A DNA stretch of 64,000 nt from CAZUXY01 sp964624235. Its GTDB lineage: Bacteria > Spirochaetota > UBA4802 > UBA5368. Positions 15,974 through 25,351 of this stretch are shown one piece after another. The first letter of the stretch is position 1, and each line of letters starts with the position of its first letter. The stretch spans positions 1 to 64,000 of the forward strand of contig CAZUXY010000011.1 of the NCBI GenBank assembly GCA_964624235.1, in the 5' to 3' direction. The notes beneath the pieces are model-generated. The model worked only from the letters and a program-made list of their open reading frames with translations, searched no databases and had not been told where the DNA came from. The position numbers and the translations under genes were made by a program.

Positions 15974-18907
15974 ATGCCTAAAAGGGTCTACCTATTCGGA
16001 GGGAAAAAGGCCGACGGCACGGCGCAGATGAAAAACCTGCTCGGGGGGAAAGGGGCCAACCTTGCCGAGATGTGCCAGATCGGTATCCCCGTACCGGCGG
16101 GTTTCACCATTACCACCGATGTATGCAATGAATATTATGCCAATAACAGGAAAATGCCCGCGGGTCTTGAAAAAGAAGTGGATGCCGCACTGAAAAAAGT
16201 TGAGCAGATCATGGGCTCAAAGTTCGGCAGCGCCGAGAATCCCCTGCTGGTTTCGGTCAGATCGGGGGCAAGGGCCTCGATGCCCGGGATGATGGAAACC
16301 GTACTCAACGTGGGACTATGTTCGGCCACGATACCCGGCATGATCAAGAAAACCAAAAACGAACGTTTTGTATATGACGCATACCGCAGGCTTATCATGA
16401 TGTATTCAGATGTCGTCATGGAGAAGGCCGCGGGCATCGACCCGGAGGAGGGGAAGGGAATAAGAGTGCAGCTTGACAGGATGCTGCATGCCCTCAAGGA
16501 ACGCAAGAGGTATGCGACCGATGCGGACATATCCGCAAACGACCTTAAGGAACTCTGTAACGGATTCAAGGCCAGGGTAAAGGAAGTGCTGGGGAAAAAT
16601 TTCCCTGACGATGCCCGTGAACAGCTCTGGGGAGCCATCGGAGCGGTATTTGCGTCGTGGTACGGGAAGAGGGCCATCAGCTACCGTCGTATCGAAGCCA
16701 TACCCGACGACTGGGGTACCGCCGTCAACGTGCAGGCGATGGTGTTCGGGAACATGGGCGCCACATCGGCGACCGGGGTCGCGTTCACCCGGAACCCGGC
16801 CAACGGCGACAACCATTTTTACGGAGAATGGCTGATAAACGCACAGGGTGAAGACGTGGTCGCGGGTATCCGCACTCCCAACCCTCTGAATGAAACCACC
16901 AAGAGTGAACAGAACCGTCATCTGCCTTCATTGCAGACCGCAATGCCGAAGGTGTACAAAGAACTTGATGCTATTCGAAATAACCTGGAAAAACACTATC
17001 AGGACATGCAGGACATAGAGTTTACCATACAGGAAGGCCGTCTCTGGATGCTCCAGTGCCGTGTGGGGAAACGCACCGGCACCGCGGCCCTCAATATGGC
17101 CATGGATATGCTGAGCGAAAAACTCATCAGCAAGTCGGATGCCGTAATGAGGGTATCGCCTGCGCAGCTGGACGAACTGCTGCACCCGATAGTGGATCCC
17201 GCCGCCGAACAGCGCACAACCATCCTGGCCAAGGGTCTCCCGGCGGGTCCCGGCGGGTCTACCGGACAGATAGTGTTTACCGCCAATGATGCCGTGGCCT
17301 GGGCACGCGAAGGGAAGAAAGTCATTCTGGTACGTGAGGAAACCAACCCGGAAGACGTGGAAGGAATGCGTGCGGCCATCGGTATCCTTACCGCGCGGGG
17401 TGGTATGACCAGCCACGCCGCGCTGGTCGCCCGGGGATGGGGTAAATGCTGCATCGTGGGGTGCGGCGCACTGCATGTCGATGTCCAGGGAAAAACCATG
17501 AAGGTGGGTTCCCAGAGTTTCAAAGAGGGCGATTACCTGACCCTCAACGGTACCCGGGGATTCGTATACGGCGGCCGGTTGCCCATGATGGATTCATCTG
17601 AGAATCCCAGGTTCCAGCACTTCATGCAGATGGTGGATTCTCTGCGGCGACTTGATGTGCGCACCAACGCCGATACACCCGATGATGCGGCAAAGGCACG
17701 CGGCTTCGGGGCGCAGGGTATAGGTCTGTTCCGCACGGAACACATGTTCTACGGGAAAAACTCGGAGCAGCCTCTCTTTTTTCTTAGAAAGATGATCATT
17801 TCAAAAGACGTAAAGGAGCGGCGCGCCGCCCTTGAGCAGCTCTATCCATTTGTCAAAAAGGACTTCAAAGCCACCCTTGATGTGATGAACGGTCTGCCCG
17901 TCACCATACGACTGCTTGATCCCCCGCTGCACGAGTTCGTCCCGAATCGTGAAGACGAAAGGATGAAACTCGCTGAAAGCCTCGGCATCACCGCGGCAGA
18001 GCTTAACAAACGCGCTGATGATCTGCATGAATCCAATCCCATGATGGGACATCGGGGAGTACGCCTCGGTGTCACCTATCCGGAAATTACCGAGATGCAG
18101 GTGCGTGCGATCCTTGAATCGGCCGTCGAGCTGACCAAAGAGGGTAAAAAAGTGCACCCTGAGATCATGGTGCCCGTGGTGAGCATAAGGGCCGAGTTGG
18201 ACCATCAGAAGGCCATTGTGGAGAAAGTTTACGAAGAGGTGTGCAGAAAATACGGGGTCAGGTCAATCGATTACATGTACGGCACCATGATCGAGATACC
18301 GCGGGCCGCACTCACCGCCGGAAAAATAGCCCAGACCGCCGAGTTCTTTTCCTTCGGCACAAACGACCTCACCCAGATGGGATTCGGTTTCTCCCGTGAC
18401 GACATCGGAGGCTTTGTTCCGGATTACGTTGATAAGAAGATACTACCCAACGATCCCTTCCAGATACTCGATCAGGAGGGCATAGGGGAACTTATCGCTA
18501 TCGCGATAGAACGGGGCAGGGCAACCCGTACGAAGCTGAAAGTCGGGATATGCGGGGAACACGGAGGTGAACCAAGCTCGGTCGAGTTTTGCCACAGGGT
18601 AGGAATGGATTACGTCAGCTGTTCTCCCTTCAGGGTGCCAATCGCCCGTCTTGCGGCGGCCCAGGCTGCGATCAGGGATCTGGAAAAAGCGCAGCAGAAG
18701 AAAAAGGCGGTAAAAGCACCGGCCAAAAAATCGGCAGCGTTAAAAAAGACCTCCCCCAGGGCGGTAAAGAAAACCGCCGGTAAAAAGACGGCGATCAAAA
18801 GGGCAGTCGCGAAACAACCTAAAAAGGCCGTTTCCAAAAAAACCGTGAAAGCCATAAAAAAGCCGGTAAAGAAGGCTAAGAAGACGGTCAAGAAGAAGAA
18901 AAGATAG
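15974..18907 (+). CDS. ppdK: Pyruvate, phosphate dikinase with lysine-rich C-terminal tail
   Basis: A 977-residue PPDK interconverting pyruvate/ATP/Pi and PEP/AMP/PPi. The N-terminal nucleotide domain starts FGGKKADG, the phosphohistidine domain has GGMTSHAALVARGWGK with H481, and the TIM-barrel PEP domain carries GLFRTEHMF and a C-terminal GICGEHGG. The normal protein ends near residue 905. The last 69 residues (about 909-977) are almost only K, A, P, T, V and R, like eukaryotic histone H1 or bacterial AlgP/Hc1 tails. The ATG at 15974 has a perfect AGGAGG site. PPi made here links to the hppA pump at the window's end. Confidence 0.95.
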   Translation: MPKRVYLFGGKKADGTAQMKNLLGGKGANLAEMCQIGIPVPAGFTITTDVCNEYYANNRKMPAGLEKEVDAALKKVEQIMGSKFGSAENPLLVSVRSGARASMPGMMETVLNVGLCSATIPGMIKKTKNERFVYDAYRRLIMMYSDVVMEKAAGIDPEEGKGIRVQLDRMLHALKERKRYATDADISANDLKELCNGFKARVKEVLGKNFPDDAREQLWGAIGAVFASWYGKRAISYRRIEAIPDDWGTAVNVQAMVFGNMGATSATGVAFTRNPANGDNHFYGEWLINAQGEDVVAGIRTPNPLNETTKSEQNRHLPSLQTAMPKVYKELDAIRNNLEKHYQDMQDIEFTIQEGRLWMLQCRVGKRTGTAALNMAMDMLSEKLISKSDAVMRVSPAQLDELLHPIVDPAAEQRTTILAKGLPAGPGGSTGQIVFTANDAVAWAREGKKVILVREETNPEDVEGMRAAIGILTARGGMTSHAALVARGWGKCCIVGCGALHVDVQGKTMKVGSQSFKEGDYLTLNGTRGFVYGGRLPMMDSSENPRFQHFMQMVDSLRRLDVRTNADTPDDAAKARGFGAQGIGLFRTEHMFYGKNSEQPLFFLRKMIISKDVKERRAALEQLYPFVKKDFKATLDVMNGLPVTIRLLDPPLHEFVPNREDERMKLAESLGITAAELNKRADDLHESNPMMGHRGVRLGVTYPEITEMQVRAILESAVELTKEGKKVHPEIMVPVVSIRAELDHQKAIVEKVYEEVCRKYGVRSIDYMYGTMIEIPRAALTAGKIAQTAEFFSFGTNDLTQMGFGFSRDDIGGFVPDYVDKKILPNDPFQILDQEGIGELIAIAIERGRATRTKLKVGICGEHGGEPSSVEFCHRVGMDYVSCSPFRVPIARLAAAQAAIRDLEKAQQKKKAVKAPAKKSAALKKTSPRAVKKTAGKKTAIKRAVAKQPKKAVSKKTVKAIKKPVKKAKKTVKKKKR

Positions 18908-18915
18908 AATACCGT

Positions 18916-18952
18916 CACCGATGGGTGCCGGTAAAGGCCGCACCCATCGGTG
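18916..18952 (+). other. Perfect 12-bp stem-loop between ppdK and the TPR gene
   Basis: CACCGATGGGTG at 18916-18927 pairs exactly with CACCCATCGGTG at 18941-18952 across a 13-base loop, starting 9 bases after the ppdK stop. No T-run follows. It may terminate ppdK transcripts, stabilise the mRNA end or attenuate read-through into the gene starting at 18973. Confidence 0.55.
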
Positions 18953-18972
18953 GCAATAGACAGGATATGCAA

Positions 18973-19698
18973 ATGAAAAAACTCTTTTTCATGCTCTTTT
19001 CAGTTTCGGTAATCCAGGCGCCACTCCTCGCCTCATATGACGACGCCCTGTCGCTTTTTCAGAAAAAACTCTATAAGGACTCGCTGGCGAAGATAGCGGC
19101 GGTGCTGGAGGTAGGCAGGGACATGGAGCCTGATTCCCCGAACTATAAGCTCAGATTTCTTGCCGCGCACAACCACTGGAGGCTCGGGAACCTGGAGCCC
19201 GCGATCGCGCATTTCAAGCGCTGTATCGACATAAAGAAGGGAAGCGCCGATCCGCTGATCGATCTGGGCCTGATGCTGCTGGAACAGAATCGGTACGGTG
19301 ACGCCGAAGTTTATGCCCGTAAAGCCGCGGCCATACAGAAAAGCGCACTGGCGTATTATATCATGGGCAATGCGTCTTACGGTGTGGGCAATTACTGGAG
19401 GGCGAAAGAACTGCTGGAAAAAGCCATCGCCGAGGACCCCGGTCTTTATGTGGCGTATAACTGCCTGGGGGCCGCCCTGATGAAACTTAAGAGGTATAAC
19501 CAGGCAAACACCGCTTTTTCCGCAGCGCTGGCCATGGGCCCGCCCGGCCCTGAACTCCATAATAACATCGGTTTCAGCCTGGAATTGTCCGGCAAGTTGA
19601 AAGAAGCCCTGGGTCATTATAAAAAGGCCGCTGAAATGGAACCTGACAATCCCGTGATTCGTCAGAACATGGCGCGGCTTGAGGCAAAGCTGAAATAA
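18973..19698 (+). CDS. TPR-repeat exported protein
   Basis: The product has 241 residues. A signal peptide (MKKLFFMLFSVSVIQAPLLA) is followed by about five tetratricopeptide repeats (for example NHWRLGNLEPAIAHFKRC and GKLKEALGHYKKAAEMEP). It is a periplasmic scaffold of unknown partners. The start at 18973 is preferred because ACAGGA lies 7 bases upstream and the signal peptide begins there. The M23 gene follows after 6 bases, so the two may work together in the envelope. Confidence 0.82.
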   Translation: MKKLFFMLFSVSVIQAPLLASYDDALSLFQKKLYKDSLAKIAAVLEVGRDMEPDSPNYKLRFLAAHNHWRLGNLEPAIAHFKRCIDIKKGSADPLIDLGLMLLEQNRYGDAEVYARKAAAIQKSALAYYIMGNASYGVGNYWRAKELLEKAIAEDPGLYVAYNCLGAALMKLKRYNQANTAFSAALAMGPPGPELHNNIGFSLELSGKLKEALGHYKKAAEMEPDNPVIRQNMARLEAKLK

Positions 19699-19704
19699 CC
19701 GTCC

Positions 19705-21420
19705 ATGTTTCTTCAAAAGCGTCGTGGTGCGGTAATGTTTTTTTCTGCATTATTCTTAACAATCGCAGTTCATACCCATGCGGACGGTTTACTCTGGCCT
19801 ATCGAGCGGCCCCAGAGGATCACCGGCACCTTCTGCGAACCCCGGGATTTCAGGTTTCATATGGGTCTGGATGTAAGCTGTGCCGGCAGAAAGGGGTTCC
19901 CCATACGCGCGGCCGACGACGGTTTTGTAAGTACGGTAATGTATCAGAAGTGGGGAATCGGATATGCCGTTTTTGTCACCCATGCCGACAAGACCAGGAC
20001 TTTATACGGCCACCTGGACGGCTTTGCCCCCCTCATCCTTGAAAACACGGCGGTAAAAGACAATGCTGAAAACATCCTTAATCGCAGGGATTTCAGGGTT
20101 GAACTCGCCGATAAAGTTCTGCCCGTGCGCAAGGGCTCCATCATAGGGTTTTCGGGCGACAGCGGTATAGGCCGCGAGCACTTTCATTTTGAACTGAGGG
20201 ATGAAAACAACGCAAACCTGAATCCGCTCACCCATGGAATGAAGGTAGCCGACCGGCAGGCACCTGTATTCACAGGACTATATCTCTTCCCGATGGATTG
20301 CAGGGGCGTTGTCAACGGTTCTCCCGGGGAGACGTATTTGAAGATTGTGCCGGTTAAAGGCCGTCCGGGATTCTATACGCCGGGTACCGGGATGAAACCG
20401 GTCGTATCGGGTAAAGTCGGCATTAAAGTAAAAGTACATGATTATACCGGCTATACGCGCCGTGTGGCCGTCTACCGGATCGAGGCACGGCTCAACGGGG
20501 GAAAAATATACTCAGCCCGGTTCGACCGGATGCCGCGTGCAGAGATTACCCGCATGGGTCTCTATTATGATCTGGAGCGCACAAGCTCCGCTTCATATAC
20601 GCATAACCTGTTTCTACGCGACACCGGTGAAGGAATCATCGATACCGACGTGATGGGCAATTCCTTTACGGTTACGGTCATAGCGGGTGATGCCGCCGGC
20701 AACACGTCCACACTGACGCTGAACCTCAACAAGGGCGCACCTCTTTCGGCCCCTTCCTGTGATTACATGCCGAACTTGAAACCCGGCCGTACGCTCACGC
20801 TGAAAAGCAGCGACCGAAAATGCACATTGTTTTTTGAAAAAACCTCCGCTTACTATGATGAAATGATCGGTCTTTCGGAATTCCCCGGCATCGGGATTGC
20901 GGTACCGGGACTTTCGGTTAAAAGCCGTCTTTACATCGCCGCGCCTGGTCACCTCTGTATACGCACACCTGCCGAAGTTTCCCTTGATTACCGTGGAGAG
21001 GACCGCGACAGGGTCGGGCTCTATTTGTTCAATCCGCGAAACAACCTGTTCTATTTCGTATCCAACAGTTATGATGTGTTCCGTAAATGTTTTACCGCAA
21101 AAACCCACCGTATGGGGGGCTACTTTCTCGTGAGAGACGATGCGGCCCCGACGATACGTTTCAGGCCGCCTAAACGGCCCCGTGCGGGATATCGTTTTCG
21201 CTTCATGGTCTCAGATACAGGTTCCGGCATCAATCTGGAGAAAACGGAACTGACGGTGGATGAAAAGACGGTGCACTGGGACTACGATCCTGATTACGGA
21301 TACATCGAGATATTGCCGCACAGCGATATCTGGCGGAAGGGCAGTCATCAGATACGTCTGCAAATTGAAGACCTTGCAGGCAATAAATCCCGTACGGTGA
21401 CCCATACTTATACGATATGA
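19705..21420 (+). CDS. M23 (LytM) metallopeptidase-like envelope protein
   Basis: The 571-residue protein has a signal peptide with an n-region KRR and cleavage near HTHA. The M23 domain follows at about residues 45-170, with zinc ligands H52 and D56 (FHMGLD) and H159/H161 (EHFHF), so it should be an active peptidoglycan endopeptidase or a close relative. The remaining 400 residues are beta-rich, with two Ig-like segments (VTVIAGDAAGNTS and IRLQIEDLAGNKSR), unusual for a cell-wall enzyme and possibly for surface attachment. Its stop overlaps the next start (ATGA). Confidence 0.87.
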   Translation: MFLQKRRGAVMFFSALFLTIAVHTHADGLLWPIERPQRITGTFCEPRDFRFHMGLDVSCAGRKGFPIRAADDGFVSTVMYQKWGIGYAVFVTHADKTRTLYGHLDGFAPLILENTAVKDNAENILNRRDFRVELADKVLPVRKGSIIGFSGDSGIGREHFHFELRDENNANLNPLTHGMKVADRQAPVFTGLYLFPMDCRGVVNGSPGETYLKIVPVKGRPGFYTPGTGMKPVVSGKVGIKVKVHDYTGYTRRVAVYRIEARLNGGKIYSARFDRMPRAEITRMGLYYDLERTSSASYTHNLFLRDTGEGIIDTDVMGNSFTVTVIAGDAAGNTSTLTLNLNKGAPLSAPSCDYMPNLKPGRTLTLKSSDRKCTLFFEKTSAYYDEMIGLSEFPGIGIAVPGLSVKSRLYIAAPGHLCIRTPAEVSLDYRGEDRDRVGLYLFNPRNNLFYFVSNSYDVFRKCFTAKTHRMGGYFLVRDDAAPTIRFRPPKRPRAGYRFRFMVSDTGSGINLEKTELTVDEKTVHWDYDPDYGYIEILPHSDIWRKGSHQIRLQIEDLAGNKSRTVTHTYTI

Positions 21421-22445
21421 TAACGAACCGTTATTTGAACGGCGATCCGTTCCCGTGGCTGCTAGAAGAGAAGGACCAGGAGGTCCGTTATCTGACCCTC
21501 AGGGACATGGCGGCTGAAGAAAGGGGGCCTGATGACGCGGAAAAGGCCCGGGCATCGATATACCGGTCTCCGCGCGTCGGCGCGATACTGGGTTCCGCCG
21601 CGGGTGGGGTGCTCGGCGATACGCGGCATTTCGACCTGCTGTACCGGGGAACCATGTGGTATTTTGCCGAGGCCGTAACCAGGGGGCTCGATAAACGGGA
21701 CCCGCTGATCGCCTCCACCGCCGGGTTTCTCTGTTCTAAATGCCGTACGGAGACGGGTGGCTTTATCATGAACTGGAAACCCCCGCTGGCGGTGGCCTGT
21801 CGTACGGGCGACATGGTGCGGTACCTGATAGAAGCGGGATTCGACGACGAGAATGTTGATCGCGGCATCGATTGGATTGTACGTCATCAGCGCCATGACG
21901 GGGGATGGCTGCATTGTCCTCTCGCGGGATCCATGGATATGGCAGCATTATTGCTCTTAAGAAAAGCCGGCGGGGGTCTCTACAGGGAGGAAGATACCTC
22001 TGTTCCCAGTTGTATCTACGCGACGGCGGCATGCCTGAGGGCTCTGACCGCACGCGAGGGAACGAGAAAAATGATGAACAGTGAAGTCGGCAAAGCGGCG
22101 GATTTTTTTCTGCGCGGTAACATGTTCATCGACGGCGATAAGGGGAAAATACCCCTCTGTGACGCCGCGCGACGTGTACACGTGACCGAACTGGGATACC
22201 CGGTACTGTCGCAGTACGATGTGCTCTACGGACTGCTGGCGGTGGCCGAAGCCGGATTCTTAAAGGACCCCAGGACTGGTGAGTCTTTTAACGCGATAAT
22301 TGAAAAACAGAATCCTGACGGCAGCTGGAACCTGGAAAACATTTCCGCGGGGATGCTTTTTGCGGGGAAGAAAAACCCTCATCGGGGTAAAAGGAACAAA
22401 TGGGTGACTTTGAACGCGTTGCGTCTGATGCAGGTATCCGAATGA
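21417..22445 (+). CDS. Squalene-cyclase/prenyltransferase-repeat protein
   Basis: The 342-residue protein has alpha/alpha-toroid repeats with QW-like motifs (RHQRHDGGW near residue 163 and KQNPDGSWN near residue 303), as in the prenyltransferase/squalene oxidase repeat superfamily. No DxDD or DDxxD cyclase motif is visible, so terpene cyclase activity is not supported. Stand-alone members are common and uncharacterised. It overlaps the M23 gene by 4 bases. Confidence 0.75.
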   Translation: MITNRYLNGDPFPWLLEEKDQEVRYLTLRDMAAEERGPDDAEKARASIYRSPRVGAILGSAAGGVLGDTRHFDLLYRGTMWYFAEAVTRGLDKRDPLIASTAGFLCSKCRTETGGFIMNWKPPLAVACRTGDMVRYLIEAGFDDENVDRGIDWIVRHQRHDGGWLHCPLAGSMDMAALLLLRKAGGGLYREEDTSVPSCIYATAACLRALTAREGTRKMMNSEVGKAADFFLRGNMFIDGDKGKIPLCDAARRVHVTELGYPVLSQYDVLYGLLAVAEAGFLKDPRTGESFNAIIEKQNPDGSWNLENISAGMLFAGKKNPHRGKRNKWVTLNALRLMQVSE

Positions 22446-22465
22446 AGGTTTGTGAATGCTGATTG

Positions 22466-23263
22466 CTAGTTGGAAAAGGCATATCCAGCGGTGATGATAC
22501 AGCTTACAGTATCCAGGGTGCCCGAGGTGCCGCCGTTGAGGTACTTCTTTGAGGTGTCCTGGGGGTTGACCAGATCGATGGGTTTGCCCAGCTTCACCGG
22601 TATGCGGCACCAGTCGGCCCCGATTGAAATGAACAGCCCTTTGGAAAAATAGAAGGTAAAATTCAGTTCGGCGCCGTAGGAAAAGGTAGTGAAGGTGCGC
22701 TCGTTGCTGCCGGTCATTTTAGTCCCGGCCGGGTCATTTTCAGGCTCTCGTAAAATCCTTTTGCCCACCGGGGCCGCCTTGAAGGTGCATATCGCGTATC
22801 CGATCTGGGGTACGAGGACGATATCCCACCGTTTCCTGGTGGTCAGGTGTAACGCGGGTCCCAGGTAAAATGAATAGTCCGAGTACCAGGTGCCGGTCCA
22901 GTTCTGGTAATCGGGCCCGAAATTCGAGCGTTGAATGATGATCGTTCTTTTGAATTTTATTCGTCCACCGAGGTGGTCGATGGGCATATATTCATAGAGA
23001 AGGCCGAAACTGAAAGCAAGATGGGTGACTTCCAGCAGCTTGTATATCCCGCTTGAGAAATAATATATCGATTCATCAACGAATTCCTGTTCGGCGTCGA
23101 CAATGTTGCCCATAGGCAGGCCGAAAGAAACATACACGCCGAGCAGCATCTGCCCCCGGTGCGCCCCCTCGGGCGGTTTGTCCAGTTCGGCGAAATCGGT
23201 CTGGGCATACACCCCGGAGGAAAGAAGCAGTATAAGAATTACCGCCAGCGCCCTGCCGGTCAT
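22466..23263 (-). CDS. Predicted outer-membrane beta-barrel protein
   Basis: A 265-residue protein with signal peptide (cleavage near GVYAQ) and alternating hydrophobic strands rich in aromatic residues (YFSSGIYKLL, WYSDYSFYLGPALH, LNFTFYFSKGLFISIGADW). The C-terminus ends in AGYAFSN. This suits a small outer-membrane barrel, and no specific family is claimed. The start overlaps the stop of the CsgG-like lipoprotein in ATGA, so the pair is one operon. Confidence 0.7.
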   Translation of the reverse strand: MTGRALAVILILLLSSGVYAQTDFAELDKPPEGAHRGQMLLGVYVSFGLPMGNIVDAEQEFVDESIYYFSSGIYKLLEVTHLAFSFGLLYEYMPIDHLGGRIKFKRTIIIQRSNFGPDYQNWTGTWYSDYSFYLGPALHLTTRKRWDIVLVPQIGYAICTFKAAPVGKRILREPENDPAGTKMTGSNERTFTTFSYGAELNFTFYFSKGLFISIGADWCRIPVKLGKPIDLVNPQDTSKKYLNGGTSGTLDTVSCIITAGYAFSN

Positions 23264-23898
23264 TTCAGCTGTTTTTCCTGCTCGATTCTTTCTATCGCAA
23301 GAAGCACGTTATGCACTATCTGTTTTGCCAGGTCGTCGTAACGGGAGCTCTGGATCAGTATTTCCCTGCGCCCCCAGATGATAGTTCCGCTGCAGCAGTA
23401 TTTAAGCTGGTAGCCGGTGGTCCATGCGGGGCCCGGTTCTTTTCTCACGGTAAAAAGCAGGTCGCCCGTTTCAACGCTGAGCGCCTTAAGCGAAAAGGTG
23501 TCCACCAGGTTGGGGATATCGCGATTTTTTTTCTCTTCAATAAGTCGCAAAGCGCTGCCCCTGCCGAGAATGATCACGTCCGCTCCTAGGAGCTTCCCGA
23601 TTTTTACCACCTGTGACTCGTCAAGCAGACCCGACATGGAAAGACGCTGTTCCTTTAATATGCGCTCGATCGCTTCGCGTTCAACGATCTCGACCTTTCC
23701 GGTCTTGAAAAACTGATGGATTATGGCGTCGGAAAACTCGTCCCCCCAGCCGGCTCCCTTGATATCAAAAGGGAACACAGCGATCTTTTTCATTTTTTTG
23801 CTGACATCGACCTTTTTGGAAATCACGACATCAATTGTGGTGCATCCGGTGTACAAGAATGCGCATATGGCAAACGCGATCAGAAAGAGCCGTTTCAT
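23260..23898 (-). CDS. CsgG/LpoB-like lipoprotein
   Basis: The product has 212 residues. The signal sequence (MKRLFLIAFAICAFLYTGC) ends in a lipobox. The body has the CsgG-family fold pattern: KIAVFPFDIKG, then FSDAIIHQFFKTGKVEIVEREAIERILKEQRL and GKLLGADVIILGRGSA, seen in CsgG, GNA1162 and LpoB relatives. The start at 23898 has GGAGG 7 bases upstream; an in-frame start at 24054 lacks such signals and would bury the signal peptide. With the barrel gene overlapping it, an export or assembly role at the outer membrane is plausible. Confidence 0.82.
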   Translation of the reverse strand: MKRLFLIAFAICAFLYTGCTTIDVVISKKVDVSKKMKKIAVFPFDIKGAGWGDEFSDAIIHQFFKTGKVEIVEREAIERILKEQRLSMSGLLDESQVVKIGKLLGADVIILGRGSALRLIEEKKNRDIPNLVDTFSLKALSVETGDLLFTVRKEPGPAWTTGYQLKYCCSGTIIWGRREILIQSSRYDDLAKQIVHNVLLAIERIEQEKQLK

Positions 23899-24192
23899 AA
23901 ATATCCTCCAAACCTTAATTGCAGATCGGCACGATTTTCTCCCATTATAAAAACGCGGGATGATAAATGCTTTCGAATGAAGTACTGTGACTATATAAGA
24001 GCGTTTCACCGATGTCAATATAAATTGTCGGCTGTGCCGGTACCAGGCTTTCAATCAATTTTTAGTATATCAAAAGCAGCTTCCTGTTAGTGAAATATCG
24101 TTGATTTATCCATGCCCGGCTGTATTTTTAGTAAGTTTGAATGAAACAAGGACCATGATGAATCGATTGCATGTACTTACACGGGAATTAAT

Positions 24193-25350
24193 ATGAAGAT
24201 TCTGATTATCAACTACGAATATCCTCCGCTTGGGGGTGGCGGAGGGGTCGCCACCCATGACCTTGCGCTGGAATGGGTCAGGCACGGTGAAGTCCATGTG
24301 CTGACATCATGGTTCAAAGGGCTTCCTTTTTACGAAGAGGTCAACAACATCAGGATATTCCGGGTGAGGATCCTCTTCAGGAAATCCAGGGACGTCGCCA
24401 GTTTTCTTTCGATGCTTTCATACCTGCCTTTTGGTTTTATCAAGGGACTCGCGCTGTGCATGAAACACCGCTACGACGTTATCAACACGCATTTCGCGGT
24501 TCCGTCGGGTCCGCTGGGGTATGTGCTGGGAAAGCTCTTTCGTATTCCCAACGTACTGTCGCTCCATGGTGCGGATATCTATGATCCAAGCAGGAAGATA
24601 TCACCGCACCGGCACTGGTTTTTTAAAAGGGCCGTTAACTTCATATTAAACCGGGCCGACAGCGTAGTGGCCCAGTCCAGCAACACACGGGACAACGCCG
24701 TTAAGTATTTCAACCCCCGAAAGGAGGTCGGTATCATCCCACTGGCGTTTCACCCGCCGGTTTTAGGGAAAGTCACCCGCCAAGAGCTTTCTTTAAAAAA
24801 TGAGGACTTCCTGCTTATCACCATTGGGCGACTGATAAAACGGAAAGCCATTGATGTAATGATTGCCGCTCTGGGAAGTATCAGGGACGAAAAGGTCAAG
24901 CTCCTTATCGCGGGGGACGGCCCCGAGAAAGAGTATCTGGCCGCACAGGCAAGGGAACTGGGTATTGAGAAAAGAATCATTTTTCTGGGATATGTGACCG
25001 ATGAGGAAAAATATCGTTATATTTCACAGTCCGATGTATTTATTTCCACATCGCTGCACGAAGGGTTCGGTATAGTTTTTATGGAGTCCATGTTCTGCGG
25101 ATTACCCATCATTTGCACGAACTACGGGGGACAGACTGATTTTCTCGTCCACGAGGAAAACGCGCTGCTTATGGATGTGGGGAATGTGGCACAATGTGCC
25201 GAGCATGTACGCCGCTTCATGAAAGACAGGCGGTTGTATCGATACTGTGCCGTCAACAACCGTAAAAAGGTCCGGGAATTTTATGCGGAATCTGTCGCCT
25301 GCCGGTACCTGGATCTGTTCCGTGAACTGCGCGCTTCTGACGGAGAATAA
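24193..25350 (+). CDS. Glycosyltransferase family 4-type (GT-B) enzyme
   Basis: A 385-residue GT-B transferase. The N-terminal domain opens with ILIINYEYPPLGGGGGVATHDL, a glycine loop for the donor. The C-terminal Rossmann half has LITIGRLIKRKAIDV, LLIAGDGPEKEYL and the conserved EGFGIVFMESMFCGLPI that binds nucleotide sugar. It transfers a sugar to a lipid or polysaccharide acceptor; the sugar is unknown. It is immediately followed by an orphan regulator. Confidence 0.9.
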   Translation: MKILIINYEYPPLGGGGGVATHDLALEWVRHGEVHVLTSWFKGLPFYEEVNNIRIFRVRILFRKSRDVASFLSMLSYLPFGFIKGLALCMKHRYDVINTHFAVPSGPLGYVLGKLFRIPNVLSLHGADIYDPSRKISPHRHWFFKRAVNFILNRADSVVAQSSNTRDNAVKYFNPRKEVGIIPLAFHPPVLGKVTRQELSLKNEDFLLITIGRLIKRKAIDVMIAALGSIRDEKVKLLIAGDGPEKEYLAAQARELGIEKRIIFLGYVTDEEKYRYISQSDVFISTSLHEGFGIVFMESMFCGLPIICTNYGGQTDFLVHEENALLMDVGNVAQCAEHVRRFMKDRRLYRYCAVNNRKKVREFYAESVACRYLDLFRELRASDGE

Positions 25351-25351
25351 C

